Shown here one piece after another: positions 29,244-41,192 of a stretch of 64,000 bases of DNA. Where the stretch lies: contig NC_092567.1 in NCBI RefSeq assembly GCF_037975245.1, positions 15,369,876 through 15,433,875 of the forward strand. Direction: 5' to 3'. Source of the DNA: Apostichopus japonicus (taxonomy: Eukaryota > Echinodermata > Holothuroidea > Aspidochirotida > Stichopodidae). The position numbers were made by a program, and so were the translations under genes. The first letter of the stretch is position 1, and every line of letters starts with the position of its first letter. Under the pieces are notes generated by a model that saw nothing but the letters and a program-made list of their open reading frames with translations, did not search any database and was not told where the DNA came from.

Positions 29244-32176
29244 GAATGTGTAGCAAGTGGTATGACAGATATATAGTAAATAAATAAAGAATAAAGCACC
29301 AGAAAACTTCCACTTCACGACCGGTTTCGTCCTTTGGGACTCATCATGCGAAGGTAGGAATCGAACCCCAGGATCTTGTGATTCTACTGAATCACTGTGG
29401 TCGAGTGGTGCGGACTTCGGTCTGTGATATATATAATAATAAACTAAATAAATCATAAAATAATTATAACAATAAAAATAATGTATTTTGTTTGATTTCC
29501 ACAGTACCTAATAACAACATTGTGGATGTAGATGTAGAGTGGTACTTGGCAGATGCAGATAAATTCGGTGATACATTATTATGATCTTCATCATCATCAT
29601 CATCATCTTTATCCTCAACATCACCACCACCATCATCATCATCATCATCACCACCATCGTCGTCGTAGATTGATCGAATCGACAAAACATGAATATGCAT
29701 TCTAATATAATTTACTAAGTAACATTAATAAGATGCAAACTGGGAGAAGTCTCACATCCATTGACCGATTGCAGAGACGAGAGAGCTTAGAATCATACGG
29801 AACGGGTGGGGCTGGTGTAAAGCAAAACGGATTTACATTGGTCATGTGCATATCATATATGTACTGTGAATGGTTAGTTTCTTCTCCGTTGAGGTTTTGC
29901 ACACATTGTAGGACTTCATAATTTAGCATGGAGTGGGGAAGGTGAAAAGAGAAATGGATACCGATACATTTATTAAACGGTTTAAATCCACGCTGTGGAA
30001 ACTGCATTTCGGTTCCTCTGTTGTGTCATGAAATATGGCGGGTTTATGGGAGGGGAGGCGGGGGGGGGGGGGAGAAAGTTACATGCTCCTGCTCGCTACC
30101 TCCATTGATATTCAGCGTGGCCATAACTGATTATTTTCTCCCCTTTATCTTTGAAGACCCAGAAAGGGAATGTCCCTTGTCCATTGAGAAGGAGCAGTTG
30201 ACAATACCAACAGAGCGATTCTTAATAGCACTTGCTAGTTTCCCAAGATCTGGCAACAGGTTTACTCGGCAAAACATCTATAAGGTAACTTTGCAAAACA
30301 AACAGGCATATAATGAAGGTAAGAAAAGAGACGTAATTCTCGTAATATCATTGTGAACATTATTGTCGTTGATACCACCCTTTCTGTTATCGAAAAGATT
30401 TTCGATTCGCATATAGCCTTGATCTTTAGATAAAGCCGAGGAGGTCAGCCGTATAGAACACTCTGAACAGTGTGGTGCACGACGTCACCATAACCGACAT
30501 GGACTTCGTTCGATTGACCTGTTGTACACAAAGAGCTCTGTTGCACTGCTGCACGAAGTCTTTTGTTTTGCACAATGCTGTTAACAGACCCCTTGTGCGC
30601 TTTCACGCATGACCTGCTGTACTAATACTGTCAAATTTTAAGTTAAAAAATAAAATAAAACTGTTAGCAAACTGCTTATCGACTAGAGAGCCTGTGTAAG
30701 AGAATGTGTAAAAGTTTTAAGTTTGCTAGCAGACATGTACACCTCCTGCATGTCGGATGCTATTGCATGCGGCTGAACTTTAATACTCCCGTACAGATCG
30801 TGAAAGCAGCACAGCTGCACGCAGACATGCGCTGAGAAGCTCACTGGTCTGATATAGAGTGGTTGCTCTTGAAGTAATTACGTTATATTACAGGAAGATA
30901 TAAGAACCTATAATAAAATTAATAATCACGATTCCCGGGAGATAAGTGTGCATGAAGGTTGCACAGCTTTACGCAGACCTATTTGGAGATGTTGGTTCTG
31001 AACTAGAACAATTGATCCTGGCCTTATTATGTTACAGCAACAAGACAATAGTCTGTCCAATTGATTTATTTCAGCTCATGCTCTATTTCACCTCTATATT
31101 CCCGTTTTTGATATTTTGTTTTGGGTTCTTTGTCTCCATATACAGTACATGGTCTTGACATTAATGACACCGAACCAGATCGTATATGCTACAAGACGCA
31201 TTCGCACGGTTTGAAATACATAAAGTTCTATACAGGTGGCGCCATTTTGTTGTTGAGGAATCCTCGTGACGCGGTTGTGTCATATTTCTTTTTCACTTAC
31301 TCCGACACGGGGCAGCACGACAAGGAAACCGTTAAACAATGGATTAGAACAAATGACAGTAAGTATCAGGTTTTATATGAACGGCGGGTTTGTGGGGTGG
31401 AGCGGTCCGGGATGGGTTGGTGACGGGCGTTGTCTGGGGCGCATACTATGCAGAATGGGGGAAAGAATACTGAAAAATAGTTCATGATAAACGTTACAGA
31501 AATGACACCAGCAAAGATTTGGGACTGAACTGACCGATTCGGAACCGAAAAGGACTTAATAAAAGATACACACACAGCAACAACAATTAATCAAGAACAA
31601 AAACACACCAACGAATCACACACTAGTATAACAGATAAAGATGAAGAAAAAAAAAAAACACGAGAAACTAGACACGAAGAATAAAACGATTCTCTAGGTT
31701 AAAATTTCAATTCTCTGAAAATGTTTCATCGACAAAGCAACTTAGTTTATACTTTGATTGATTTCCTAATGAGATTGATTTCCTAATAAATAACCACATG
31801 TTTAAGAATCTCTTTTGGTCCCTCTCCTCACGCAGCTATTTGGACCAACTTTACCGGAAGAGCGCTTTTGAAATGGCGACAAACCAATTTACACTGGATC
31901 AACTATGGCCACAGAGTCATGATATCATACACAGAGGATATCAGGAAGAATGCCGTACGGGAGCTAGCCAGAATGATAATCTTTGTCGGACAGATGGTAC
32001 CGTTAGATTTCTTGCAGTGTACACTATTTACATTCCCATGGATATCAAGAAAACATTTAGATTTTGAGCCGCCGCTCCCGGAAGGACTAATGAAACGATA
32101 CATAGATGAGGTGAACAATACATTATTGAGCAAAGGCGCGAGGCCGCTGCCTACATACCCGTCCACGTATTTGTGA
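28438..32176 (+). CDS. WSCD-type (sialate:O-sulfotransferase-like) gene D, complete
   Basis: Five coding exons: 28438-28657, 29505-29567, 30157-30318, 31146-31358, 31836-32176. All GT..AG and phase 1; 332 aa, TGA at 32174-32176. The signal anchor is about residues 15-28 ([14 protein letters not shown]). The phosphosulfate loop is [13 protein letters not shown] (120-132), close to the vertebrate ASFPGSGN motif. Intact KTH lies at 165-167 and the 3'-phosphate motif RNPRDAVVS at 186-194, so this is the copy with the most canonical catalytic site. The C-terminus reads [26 protein letters not shown] and [10 protein letters not shown]. The last exon and surrounding sequence are nearly identical to gene A. 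Exons 2-4 differ in length from B and C by multiples of three. An acceptor AG at 28429-28430 precedes the ATG, again implying a non-coding first exon. A second in-frame ATG lies at codon 9. Confidence 0.88.
28994..29240. repeat. AT-rich microsatellite block in gene D intron 1
   Basis: Two (AT)n tracts (28994-29064 and ~29176-29240) around ATAC/ATTT variants. Open frames of Tyr/Ile here are artefacts. Confidence 0.95.
29313..29353 (-). ncRNA. Hammerhead-ribozyme-like motif (type I, one core change)
   Basis: On the minus strand: stem I strand CTTCGC, then ATGATGA (core CUGAUGA with C3 changed to A), stem II GTCC-CAAA-GGAC, core GAAA, short stem III ACC/GGT, cleavage-site C, and the returning stem I strand GTGAAG. 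Stem I pairs over 6 bp with one G-U. The architecture is that of minimal hammerheads found in retroelements. The C3 change should weaken or abolish self-cleavage. Confidence 0.6.
29354..29430 (-). mobile_element. SINE-like segment with B-box-like sequence next to the hammerhead
   Basis: On the minus strand GGGGTTCGATTCC resembles a tRNA T-arm/B box and is preceded by a perfect 7-bp hairpin (GTGATTC/GAATCAC). The plus strand carries TGGTCGAGTGG, an A-box-like string in the opposite orientation. This suggests a rearranged tRNA-derived SINE whose end carries the ribozyme motif. Exact element limits are not visible. Confidence 0.4.
29579..29668. repeat. TCA/CAC trinucleotide repeat in gene D intron 2
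   Basis: Imperfect (ATC)n/(ACC)n tract directly behind exon 2 of gene D. Confidence 0.85.
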
Positions 32177-33298
32177 GAAACAAACGTTTATCGCTTCAAC
32201 CAATGGAAATCCAGCTCTTCACTTACGTCATAGGATACTTCGGTAATGTGAGCAAACAAATTCAATCATATTAAACATGTTGACCTAACACTCGGTTGCA
32301 CAATCTGTAAAAAGCAGCATTCCGTCAATGGAGTTAAAGATTAACCCGACGTCCACCGTTGGTGACACTCTGACCAGCTGCTTCTGACGGGTCGAACTAT
32401 CGATACAACCAACATCGAGACCACGGCAGAGTTTAAAACTAATTGTCGTGTTATTGTTTTCCCTCTATGTTGCTTATAAGTTTCCGTACTTCAACTTTTT
32501 ATTTTTATTATTAACATGCGTTGTAGTTACTTGAAGAGCTCTTTGCAACCTTGCAGTTTATTTAATATTCTAACGTATAACGTTATCCATTGGAGATGTA
32601 GGTATGTTGTTGATTTGTTGCTTGTCAACGTTTCTTTAGCTGTATATTTAATAAGGGAGTGTAAAGTAGAATTAACCAGCATATTATTTGTATCGCGGCT
32701 AGGCTACTATGTTGGGGATTGTTTATACGTGGTTCTGATTGGTAAGGCCTGTGAGCTCGTTCTTAGTTATGACCAGATACTGGTCGAAAGATGTATACAG
32801 TTGCTATTAACCTACTTTCTACTAGTATACCCTAAGTTGTGTGTATATGCTAAGTTATAAGTTGAACTAGAAGTTACGGGTTCTGGTTGGCTGAATATTT
32901 CTTCCTATGTTTTAAGGCCACTGAATGTTTTGTCAAATGTAATGTACGGATGCCCTTTAGTGCCGAAAGTTTTAAACACCTACTTAAAGGTTACATGATA
33001 CTTCAGTTGGGCTTATTTGTCACCGTTTTAGGGGGAAAAACTGGTAACCATGTTGTCGCAGGATTTTCTAACTATTAAGTATGCTTTATGCTACTAGTTA
33101 CACTATTTTCTTCCTTTTTTCCTTTCAGAAATCTTACACAGTTGTTGAATAGTTTATCAATAAAAGAAAGACGACATTGCAGCAACGTGTCATAGACATC
33201 ACTTTTCTAATCGATTTATTAACATCGATTTCACAACACTAGTTATTCCACCAATACGCCTAATTTACATACAATGCTATTCATACAGTTCCCATAAC
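32177..33298 (+). other. 3' flank of gene D and intergenic DNA
   Basis: The first ~130 bases are the counterpart of the gene A 3' flank. The rest is unassigned. A 114-codon frame at 32516-32860 has no recognisable motif, and I treat it as chance. Confidence 0.4.
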
Positions 33299-35394
33299 TA
33301 TGACTGAGTTCTCTTCAACGAATGCTGATACAACAATACATGCTGAAACTACTATGAAAACTACAACACATATTCCCAAAGCGCCAATACACGTCTCACT
33401 TTTGAATCGGCAACCAGCATTCCTTCACTGATGGGAATTTGGATCCCAGCTTTCGATTTTTAAGGCTTCCAACTCGCGTTAAATTGTTTTACAAACGAAA
33501 ATGGAAGACTAGTGAACTAACAGTAGTTACATGCAGTCCTAACTGTAATGCCCATCAAGTTTGCGATGCCTTCAAGTTGAAGTGCATCCAACTTGTCGGT
33601 AGCGAAGGTTATCCCTCAACAGGGAGTAAGTGCAAACGAATTCCATCTGCAACTATTCGAGTACCAAGTAACAAGTCATACTCTGAGAGTTTTGTTATCG
33701 AAGTGACTGCGAACTCTTCCAATTCTAGTTTGATAACATTTCGGGATGTTACAGATTGCTTACCCATGCGTTTTCGGTCTATTTGGACGAGAAAAACCTA
33801 TCACCAGAACAGGTGCTTAAACGAACAGAAATGCTGCACAGTTCAAAATGGGTTATACTTCAAATGAATTATAGTTGAGAGCTTTTAAACGTCTAACAAC
33901 TCTGATTTTCTGAGTCATTGTAAGTCCTATCTAGGTTTTGTACAAATAGTAGTGTAATACAATTCTTCTTTATTTGGAACGGAGCTTACATCAACATACC
34001 CATGTGAACCTTCTCGGTTTTACAAATATTAATGGCATCAAATGGGCTCAGATTCAATGACCCTTCAGACGTTTTCTATTTTTCCGACTTAAAAGTTCGC
34101 GTTTCATATATGTTTAGCCAGTTCAAATGCTGAACAATTTACGAAAGGGGAATTATCCATCCCAAAATGCAAGCGTTTGTACAAAGAACCGACCCCGGCG
34201 CCCTGCCCGACAACTACTCGTGACATATCGGATTTTACGCGAGATGAAAGCAATAACTCCACACTGGTGTTGTCATAATGTTCCCACCTGGAACATGGGG
34301 TTGAATATGTACAATTCACACACAAAAAATGGAGATAGACATCAATTATAGCGCAAAGCTACATCTCTAATTTATTGTAAGTCTCTACTTGAAAGGGTAT
34401 TAAAAATAATCGGACAAGAGTATAAGAAAAGACTACATCTCTGTATCATAAGCTGTAGTCCACCTTCTATCAGAGTAATTCACTAATACACTCTCCCCTT
34501 CTTTCGTCTTCCTAACCTCTCGTCCCCAACAGGTCTTGACTTGTTCTTCCCCAGATAAACTAAAATAGAACAATAGTGTCTTTTTTGACCATGTGATGCA
34601 TCATGCATCTAAACAAGGGCGAGTCATAGATCCAGGTCAATGGTCACTGGATTGTTACTATGGGCAGTTAAAACAATAGTGTCTCTGTGACCATGTGATG
34701 CACCATGCATCTAAACAAGGGTGAATAATAGACCCATGTCAAATGTCACTGGATTGTTACTATGGGCAGTTGTTCATCTTCTGCCCACCAAGGAGAAAAC
34801 CACGGAAGCCCTTTAGGTGATACATCTTTACAGGTGTATAAAGTCAACAATTCAAAGCGATTCTCTTCGGGTACTTATGCCACCCATTCCAATGGAACCA
34901 TTACCCTGAGTAACATTTCCCAAGGAAAATCCCTGGATATTCTGAGGGGTTGCAAATTTCCCTCAACGTTGGGATGCCATTCTCAATTTGCGCAATTTTG
35001 CTTACTCTTCTGGCTACTGCGTCTTTCCTTCGTTAAGGACCAGGATGGCTAACATTATAACAATGGTCCTTTGTGCTGTTCTAGCGAAAGGACAGAAACT
35101 GTTCTTACTTGCAGCATCGGCAGCCAGAAATCCAACGTTTTGTTCTTTAATAGCCGGACTTTTTCCTGGTTAACTATCTTTTCGCTAACCTCTGCGTTAG
35201 GATTTGAAACACATCAAACGTTCTGTACTAGCAAAGTGAGGTTACATGGGAGAATTCCTTCCCGCAAATCAATCGTACATTATCTATCGCTCTGCTTCGT
35301 TGGGCCTGATGTTATCAGTTTGGCTTTGCTGACACTCCATATCTTGTTCGGCGATGCTCTTGAAATCACCTATGGCACAAATAATGCCGCCTGT

Positions 35395-35745
35395 TCGATC
35401 TGTGGCGGAGCAAGGGGTATTGGTCAAGGGGGACGAGAATGGTCTGTAGGGGCGCTTTCAACACTATCTAAGCGGAGCGCCATCACAGGTTGGCGTTGAG
35501 CGCACAGATTTTTTTTATGTAAAGATACTTCCTAGATCGCCGGAAATGACCCTTTCCTGGCCTTGCTAATTTGCAGATAAACGAAGAACAAATAGGTGTC
35601 ATCGCCAACAAAATATGACAAATGTCAATAGGTAGATGAGAGCGCTATAAAAAAGTAATTAATCGCGAATAAGTCAAAAGTGGTAACAAGCTGAAAAGGG
35701 CGCCAGCAGTCCATTTGAGTCCGTCGGGGGGGGGGGGGGCATCCC
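35395..35745 (-). mobile_element. Truncated hAT-type MITE, same family as 9467-9903
   Basis: Starts CTGTGGCGGAGC and runs through the same blocks as the 9467-9903 copy in inverse order (CTATCTAAGCGGAGCG, CTAGATCGCCGGAAATGACC, CCATTTGAGTCCGTC). It stops after the G homopolymer, without the second terminal repeat. No clean 8-bp target duplication can be defined because of this loss. Confidence 0.8.
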
Positions 35746-35769
35746 CTGATTCAGAAAAAACTCCCAGCC

Positions 35770-37290
35770 TCCCGGGATTTGTTCCTTATAAATATTTGTG
35801 TAAAATAAGTCGGCCTGACGTTTCGATTCTAGCAGAATCTTCTTCAGAGGCTAAATGACAAGTAACAGTAACAGAAGGGACGAAACACGCACAGAATACA
35901 GACAGGTTAATGAGCACGGTGAACACAATGAGATAGATGTGAGGGCATTAGTAGACAAGGGATGGAGAGAAGAAAGCAACAGGGGAAAAGGAGAGGTAGG
36001 AGATAATTAGTGGAGGGACAAAGAGAGGATTAAAGGAACGGGGTAGGGAATAAACTGGAGAAGGACAAATACAGAAAGGTGTGGAGAAAAAAGGAGTGGA
36101 AGAGAGCTGTGAGAAGAAGAGTGAAGGGGGGGGGGGGGAGGGAACAAGGGGACAGAAGAAAAGTTAGTCATGTCCTTCCTGAATGTTGAGCCCATGAGGT
36201 TGAATGTTGCAAAGGCGTTGCATCCACAGCCTCTCTCTGCTGATTCGTACTAGGTCAGGACGGCTACCTAAGGATTCAATCCCCTGTAGGGACATGTCGT
36301 TAATGGTATGGTTGGGAAGGTTAAAATGTTCTCCAACTGGGGTTGCAGTCTTCATGGTGTTGACTGTGGATCTGTTACCATAGAATCGCTTCTTGAGGGT
36401 GGTTTTGGTTTCGCCAACATACTGGATGCCTCAAACTCTACAAGAGATCAGATAGATTACATTGGTGGTTGTGCAAGTGATGTGACCCTTAGTCTTGTGT
36501 GTGAGTTGCATGCTGTGGCTGGTGGTGGAATTGGTTTCAACAATGTGGTGGCTGCAGACGATGCATCTCGAAGTACGATCACATTTGAAAGTACCATGCT
36601 GAATTGGTGTAGGGTTAGAAGTTAGAGGTGGAACAGCAGCACGCACAAGAAGGTCTCGTAGGTTGCGTGGTCGTCTGTAGGCGATGGTGGGTTTTTCAGG
36701 GACGGCTCGTTGGAGTCTCGCTGAAGTGAGGAGAATGTTGTGGTTGTTAGACGTGATTTTCTGAAGGGGAGGAAGATTTGGGTGGAAAGTAACAACCAGG
36801 GGCAGCTTGTTGTCGCAATCTCGTCTCTTTTTGTCCAAAGTAGATGATCTGGAAAGGGAGCGGACTCTCTGAATGGCTTCTCGCACCCTTCTGGCACTAT
36901 GGCCCCTGGCAGTAAGGTGTTTTTCCAAAGCATCTGTATGGCGAATGAAAGAGGAATTGTTAGAGCAAATGCGACGAAGACGAAGTGCTCGACTGTTGGC
37001 AATTCCAGACTTGCAGTGACGGGGATGGCAGCTTGAAGAATGGAGATACTGGTGTATGTCTGTGTGCTTGGTGTATAAGTCTGTAGAGAGAGAGAACCGT
37101 GTTCCTTGCGAACATTCACATCGAGAAAGTTAACCTGTTGGTGAAAGTAATCAGAGGTGAATTTGATGGTGCTGTGGAAAGAATTGATGTGACTGATGAA
37201 GGTGAGCAGGCTATCCTTATTAAATTTGTATGAAACAGCAAGATTGCAAAGACCAATCCGGATGAACCACCAAATAATGTTTGAGTGTTA
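35770..37290 (-). mobile_element. Penelope-like element (PLE), 5'-truncated and inactivated
   Basis: Minus strand, reading from 37290. RT C-terminal remnants include TFISHINSFHSTIKFTSDYF and FLDVNVRKEH. A linker follows with LEKHLTARGHSARRVREAIQ. The GIY-YIG endonuclease part has VIYLISC and QYVGETKTTLKKRFYGNRS, with a TGA at 36433-36431 between them. A C-terminal part follows with GEHFNLPNHTINDMSLQGIE and ends near 36164. The 3' non-coding part to ~35770 carries a hammerhead-like motif. RT fingers and palm are missing. The family is diagnosed by the RT plus GIY-YIG order. Confidence 0.85.
35813..35851 (-). ncRNA. Hammerhead-like motif in the PLE 3' region
   Basis: Minus strand: stem I GCCT, core CTGAAGA, one extra A, stem II GATTCT-GCT-AGAATC (6 bp), core GAAA, minimal stem III, GTC, and stem I return AGGC. 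PLEs are known to carry minimal type I hammerheads. A second copy at 58425-58463 has a compensated T-A to C-G change in stem II. Confidence 0.55.
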
Positions 37291-37705
37291 TCAGATGTTC
37301 TTATGTAAGACTAAATCATTTGCCTTGAATTGAAGCCGACAGAAATCCATTGCTCTCGCTTCGTCACACATTCATCAATTCGCATTCTTCCCTTTTTTCT
37401 TCAGGTTTTCTTCATTCTTGGATGAACCTGGATCACCTGCATCGTAGCCTCGATCGCAAAGAAACCATGGCTCTGGTATATCTTCGTTATCCTAACATCC
37501 CTGCAAGGAGTGTTTATCTTCATAGCATTGATTGTCAAATATAAGATCTGAAAAAAATGTGGAAGAATAAGCTACGGATGATCCCGGATAGCACCACATC
37601 GTCACCACCGGTACCACGACAGACGGCGATCTTAAATCGTGGCAATGGTGGAGAAAGTTCTCAAGAAGCCGTCACTTCTAGTACAGTAGTATGACTAGAA
37701 TAAAA

Positions 37706-40700
37706 AAGTATTGACGAAAATCTCAATCATATATACCCTCCGTGAATATTGTTGGAACTTGGGAACGGTTGTATCTCCATCATATTGTTAGTGTAGTACA
37801 GCACTGACAGGACGAATTTAGGCACAAAATTAATTTTGATATGGCGCACAACATTAAAAAAAATACCCCACAGTTGTTATCAGTCCAGGTTTGGTTTTCC
37901 TATTGCACTTTTAATTTTTGAGTAATGACACTTAGAACATCTGAGAGTCATTAATTAAAGCGACTGGATTATATAGTCTAAAACACAGATCATTAGGTCA
38001 GTTCACCAGATTCAAAACAAACCTTCAAAACATGGAATTTTATGCCCTCAAATGACATATTAACAAAAAAGTAGAAGTATGTCAAGGACAATAGGGGCTC
38101 AACGTCATCTAAGCACGCCTCGTTTGTTAATATGGCGTAACATCCTTTGGTAGCGTTTTAGAACTTATACAGAACAATGGATTAACATTAACATTTAGGC
38201 CTGCACTGAACAGCCGACGACAGCATTATCAATTTAGCCTTAAAGGTGCATTCCAGAGATTTAGCTTATTTCGAAGGTGAAATATCTTGAAATCCAGACT
38301 AGCTGTAAAAACGTAACTTGCATTCAAAATTGTCCTTTTCTTCCTTTGACTGTAATATATCTTTAACAAGGTTTCTCTATAGTGCAAAACTAGGTTTGTC
38401 ACACGATAAACCCAGAATATCAATGATAAAACCAGCATTTTTGACTGATTAAACAGGATTTCCAAGCTTACTTGATATATCAGTCAAAGTCCTGGTTTAT
38501 CATAAATGAAATGTGTTTAATTACAATGTATTGATATGGTAGGTCATGAATACAATATAATTTGGTTTGCAACTGGTTTTTCGTCTGTCAAATTTATGAG
38601 TTGGACAACTACACAAGTTATCTATGAGATAGCTGGGTTGAATCGACACAGCTTCAGTTATTCTCTCAAATATTTAGTATTACACTACTCACAAGTTTAT
38701 TATTGAAAAGATGACACAGATAACAGCAAATACCAAATCATCATTTATTGATATGTATAAGACAAAGAAGATAAGTAAAATATCTATTTCTCTCCTTTTT
38801 CAAATTATAACCCAAATGACTCCCTATCAATGAGGCACTCCAGTATTTCTATAGAGGTTGCGGTCATATCAGTCAGGACTCAGTCAGGGTCAGAACCACT
38901 CACCAACATGTGAACAGTCCGGATGCTGAACTTGTATACAAAAAATTGCTGGGTGATTAACTAGTTGAAGGTTCCATGTGCTCAGTTTAGCTCAATGAGA
39001 AGAAAGAGGGCTTTTAGAAAACACAAGGTATAATGGTAGGTACTTACAAAACAATTACTTTGACCTGACGCTTCAAAATGATATTTCAAAAGATCTCTTC
39101 CTAGGGGTTCCCTCACTTGTCCCCAAGTATTCTGTTTCCCTATCAGGTGTGTTCTATACAATGTGTCACAAATGTTCTTCTCACACAGACCAATCAACCC
39201 CTCCCACCCCCCCCCCCCCTGATCACACCCCCATCTGGTCCCTATTCCTCTCCCCACTGCTTTATATATCACAAATGCGAAGAGTGCCAATTCAATTACA
39301 TGACAAAGGCAACACAACCTTTGGAAACTAACTCCAGGACAGCGTATCCTCTGCTTCAAGTCGATATAACTTTCAGGAGTATCATTTGATATGTGTGTAA
39401 TTAACATATAAACCAGTTTGTTAATATGGAAGAAATCAAAATGGCCAAATTTCTTTTTTACTTTTCTACGACAAGAAAGCTGTGTCACTTTCCAAATGTC
39501 AACATTTGGCCGAATAAATACAGGATTTGATATTACTTGACCAGCTGCATCTGTCTCCTAGATATAATAGAGCTGTGGCAAAAAAAATACAAAGCATGCC
39601 AAAAAAAAAAAAAAATTGAATTACATTGATAATTTCAATATAGAGGTGACTCTTCAACATATTTAATATGTGCTCGAGCTGACAAAACCCACACCCAGCT
39701 TCCTCCAAGGAGCACAATCCATTTTTGGCACTGATGGAGAAATCACAGTCACATGTGGGGCTCGAGTAAAGATAGGACTTTCGGGAATCCATCCGTCGTG
39801 TTTCTCCTGGTTTGTCATGATACCTTGTTTTCGATCACCTCCAAGAGGTCATGGGCTCACTTCTTGAAACCTTGGCTCATGAAAGTTGTTCTCTTAGAGA
39901 CATACAAGGTCCTCTCTGTCCCTGCCTCTCTTTCCTCAGTTGATGGAATGATACAATAGCCATTCATAACTTGTCCATGTTGACTAATCTGAAGTTTTGT
40001 TTTCATTAAAGAATCTCAAAATGGATGAAAAGAAAACTTTATGAGAAGAGCTACCGACACTACGTACAAAAATCCTATGAATTTTCAGAGTTATATCCAG
40101 TTAATACAGGCAGTCAGGGTTCAATTTAGCTATAAGGGATCACATTGTGTTACCAGTATCAAAGACGATCAAATTCTTCATTCAAAAATTATATATAAAT
40201 TTCTCAAATATGGTGGAACCCCCCCCCCCCCAAAAATACACTCTAGTGAAGACATTTCAACACTTGGTCTCCATTTGTAATTTATGCGGGACCCAACAAG
40301 CAATTAACCCTGATATTGTTTCATAAGCTTTTCTCATGAGTAAGACCTGTCGTGATCAGATGAAAGACAAACAAATGTTGGTAATTAATTCAGGCAATTA
40401 ACATCCAAGATTACCATCAGATAAGCCAAATGCTTTGTGATGCCTTTGGGTTTTTGGGGTTTTGGTTTCTTCCAAAAGAGACCTGCATTGAATTCTGGCA
40501 AGGAATCGAAAAGGTGTAATTTTACTGAAAATTTGAGCCCAACATAAAATTTTTCTTCCAATTAATTCTTGCAATGTAAAACATTAATTATTTATGATCC
40601 CAGTATAGGACATTTATAATATTGAGGAATGATTGTTGTGTTGAGATGGATTAGGCTCAAGCGATGTAATACACAACCATTGAAAACATTAAATTCCTCT

Positions 40701-41192
40701 TTACATCAGAACATAACTGATCACATTCTCACGGATCTCTTGGTAAGAATGACAGGGGTGGATAACTACCAGTGACTTTTTACACCAGGGATGAGCCTTG
40801 GGGTGAAAAAAACTTTGCAAAAAAAGCAGTATAGGCTCCAGTGTGCATATGCTACAGTGTGTTAGGATAATAGTTGTTGTCCCCGAGGTGGAAAAGAAAT
40901 CACAGATATTCCGCGAATTCGCGGAAAAAGCTCATGCCTCTTACACAGATTGGTCACAGTGACACAGAGGTACAAAATACTATTACTGAGATCAGCTAGG
41001 TGGAGCTTCAGTGAGGTGCTTGAACCCATATGCATTCAGGATGCCCTCAGTGGAATATCTCCATGGTGGTATTTCCTGAGATTTTACCAACCTACCTAAT
41101 GACACATTTCCAACCTACAGAGCCACACTAAAGAATGTTGCTTTTTTTATAACTTATACTTGTGTCTAGGGCGTTTACCCTTTCAATTGATT
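37706..41192. other. Region between the GPCR relic and MED18
   Basis: No exon recognised. The part next to MED18 may be its 3' UTR: an AATAAA in the MED18 sense lies near 38745, but other signals cannot be excluded. A dispersed repeat shared with 48110-48500 lies at about 37920-38310 (common phrases ACAATGGATTAACA and CAATTTAGCCTTAAA). There is a short C tract at 39210 and another at 40220. A 168-codon minus frame at 38982-39488 shows no family features. Confidence 0.4.
40909..40926. other. Perfect 18-bp GC-rich palindrome
   Basis: TTCCGCGAATTCGCGGAA is self-complementary over all 18 bases in AT-rich surroundings. It could be a protein-binding site or a small repeat; no partner copy was seen in the window. 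Confidence 0.5.

Larger units (their letters stand above)
33300..37705 (+). pseudogene. Adhesion-type GPCR pseudogene, broken by two mobile elements
   Basis: Pieces in order. 33300-33430: Thr-rich stretch ending in a stop. 33439-33867: Cys-rich, with CSPNCNAHQVCDAFKLKC. 34762-35395: GAIN/GPS region with RTETVLTCSIGSQKSNVLFF, resembling a GPS cysteine pattern, then a TM1-like stretch and a TM2-like stretch (GRIPSRKSIVHYLSLCF, then NNAACSI). One in-frame TAA interrupts it at 35050-35052. At 35395 a hAT MITE interrupts the frame and a Penelope-like element follows. After an acceptor at 37403-37404 an exon reads VFFILG, stop (37423-37425), TWITCIV..., then PWLWYIFVILTSLQGVFIFI. That is the TM6-TM7 hallmark of adhesion GPCRs, here followed by a frameshifted basic tail ending TSSTVV. 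TM3-TM5 are missing. The TM7 call is strong; assignment of the upstream pieces to the same gene is inference. Confidence 0.6.

Noticed and set aside
29354-29430. A functional tRNA gene
   Set aside because: A- and B-box-like strings point in opposite directions and no cloverleaf can be formed.
36308-36625. Plus-strand frame opposite the Penelope element
   Set aside because: Antisense of a recognised GIY-YIG/RT region.
38982-39488. 168-codon minus-strand frame behind MED18
   Set aside because: No recognisable motif, includes a translated G/C tract; more likely MED18 3' flank.
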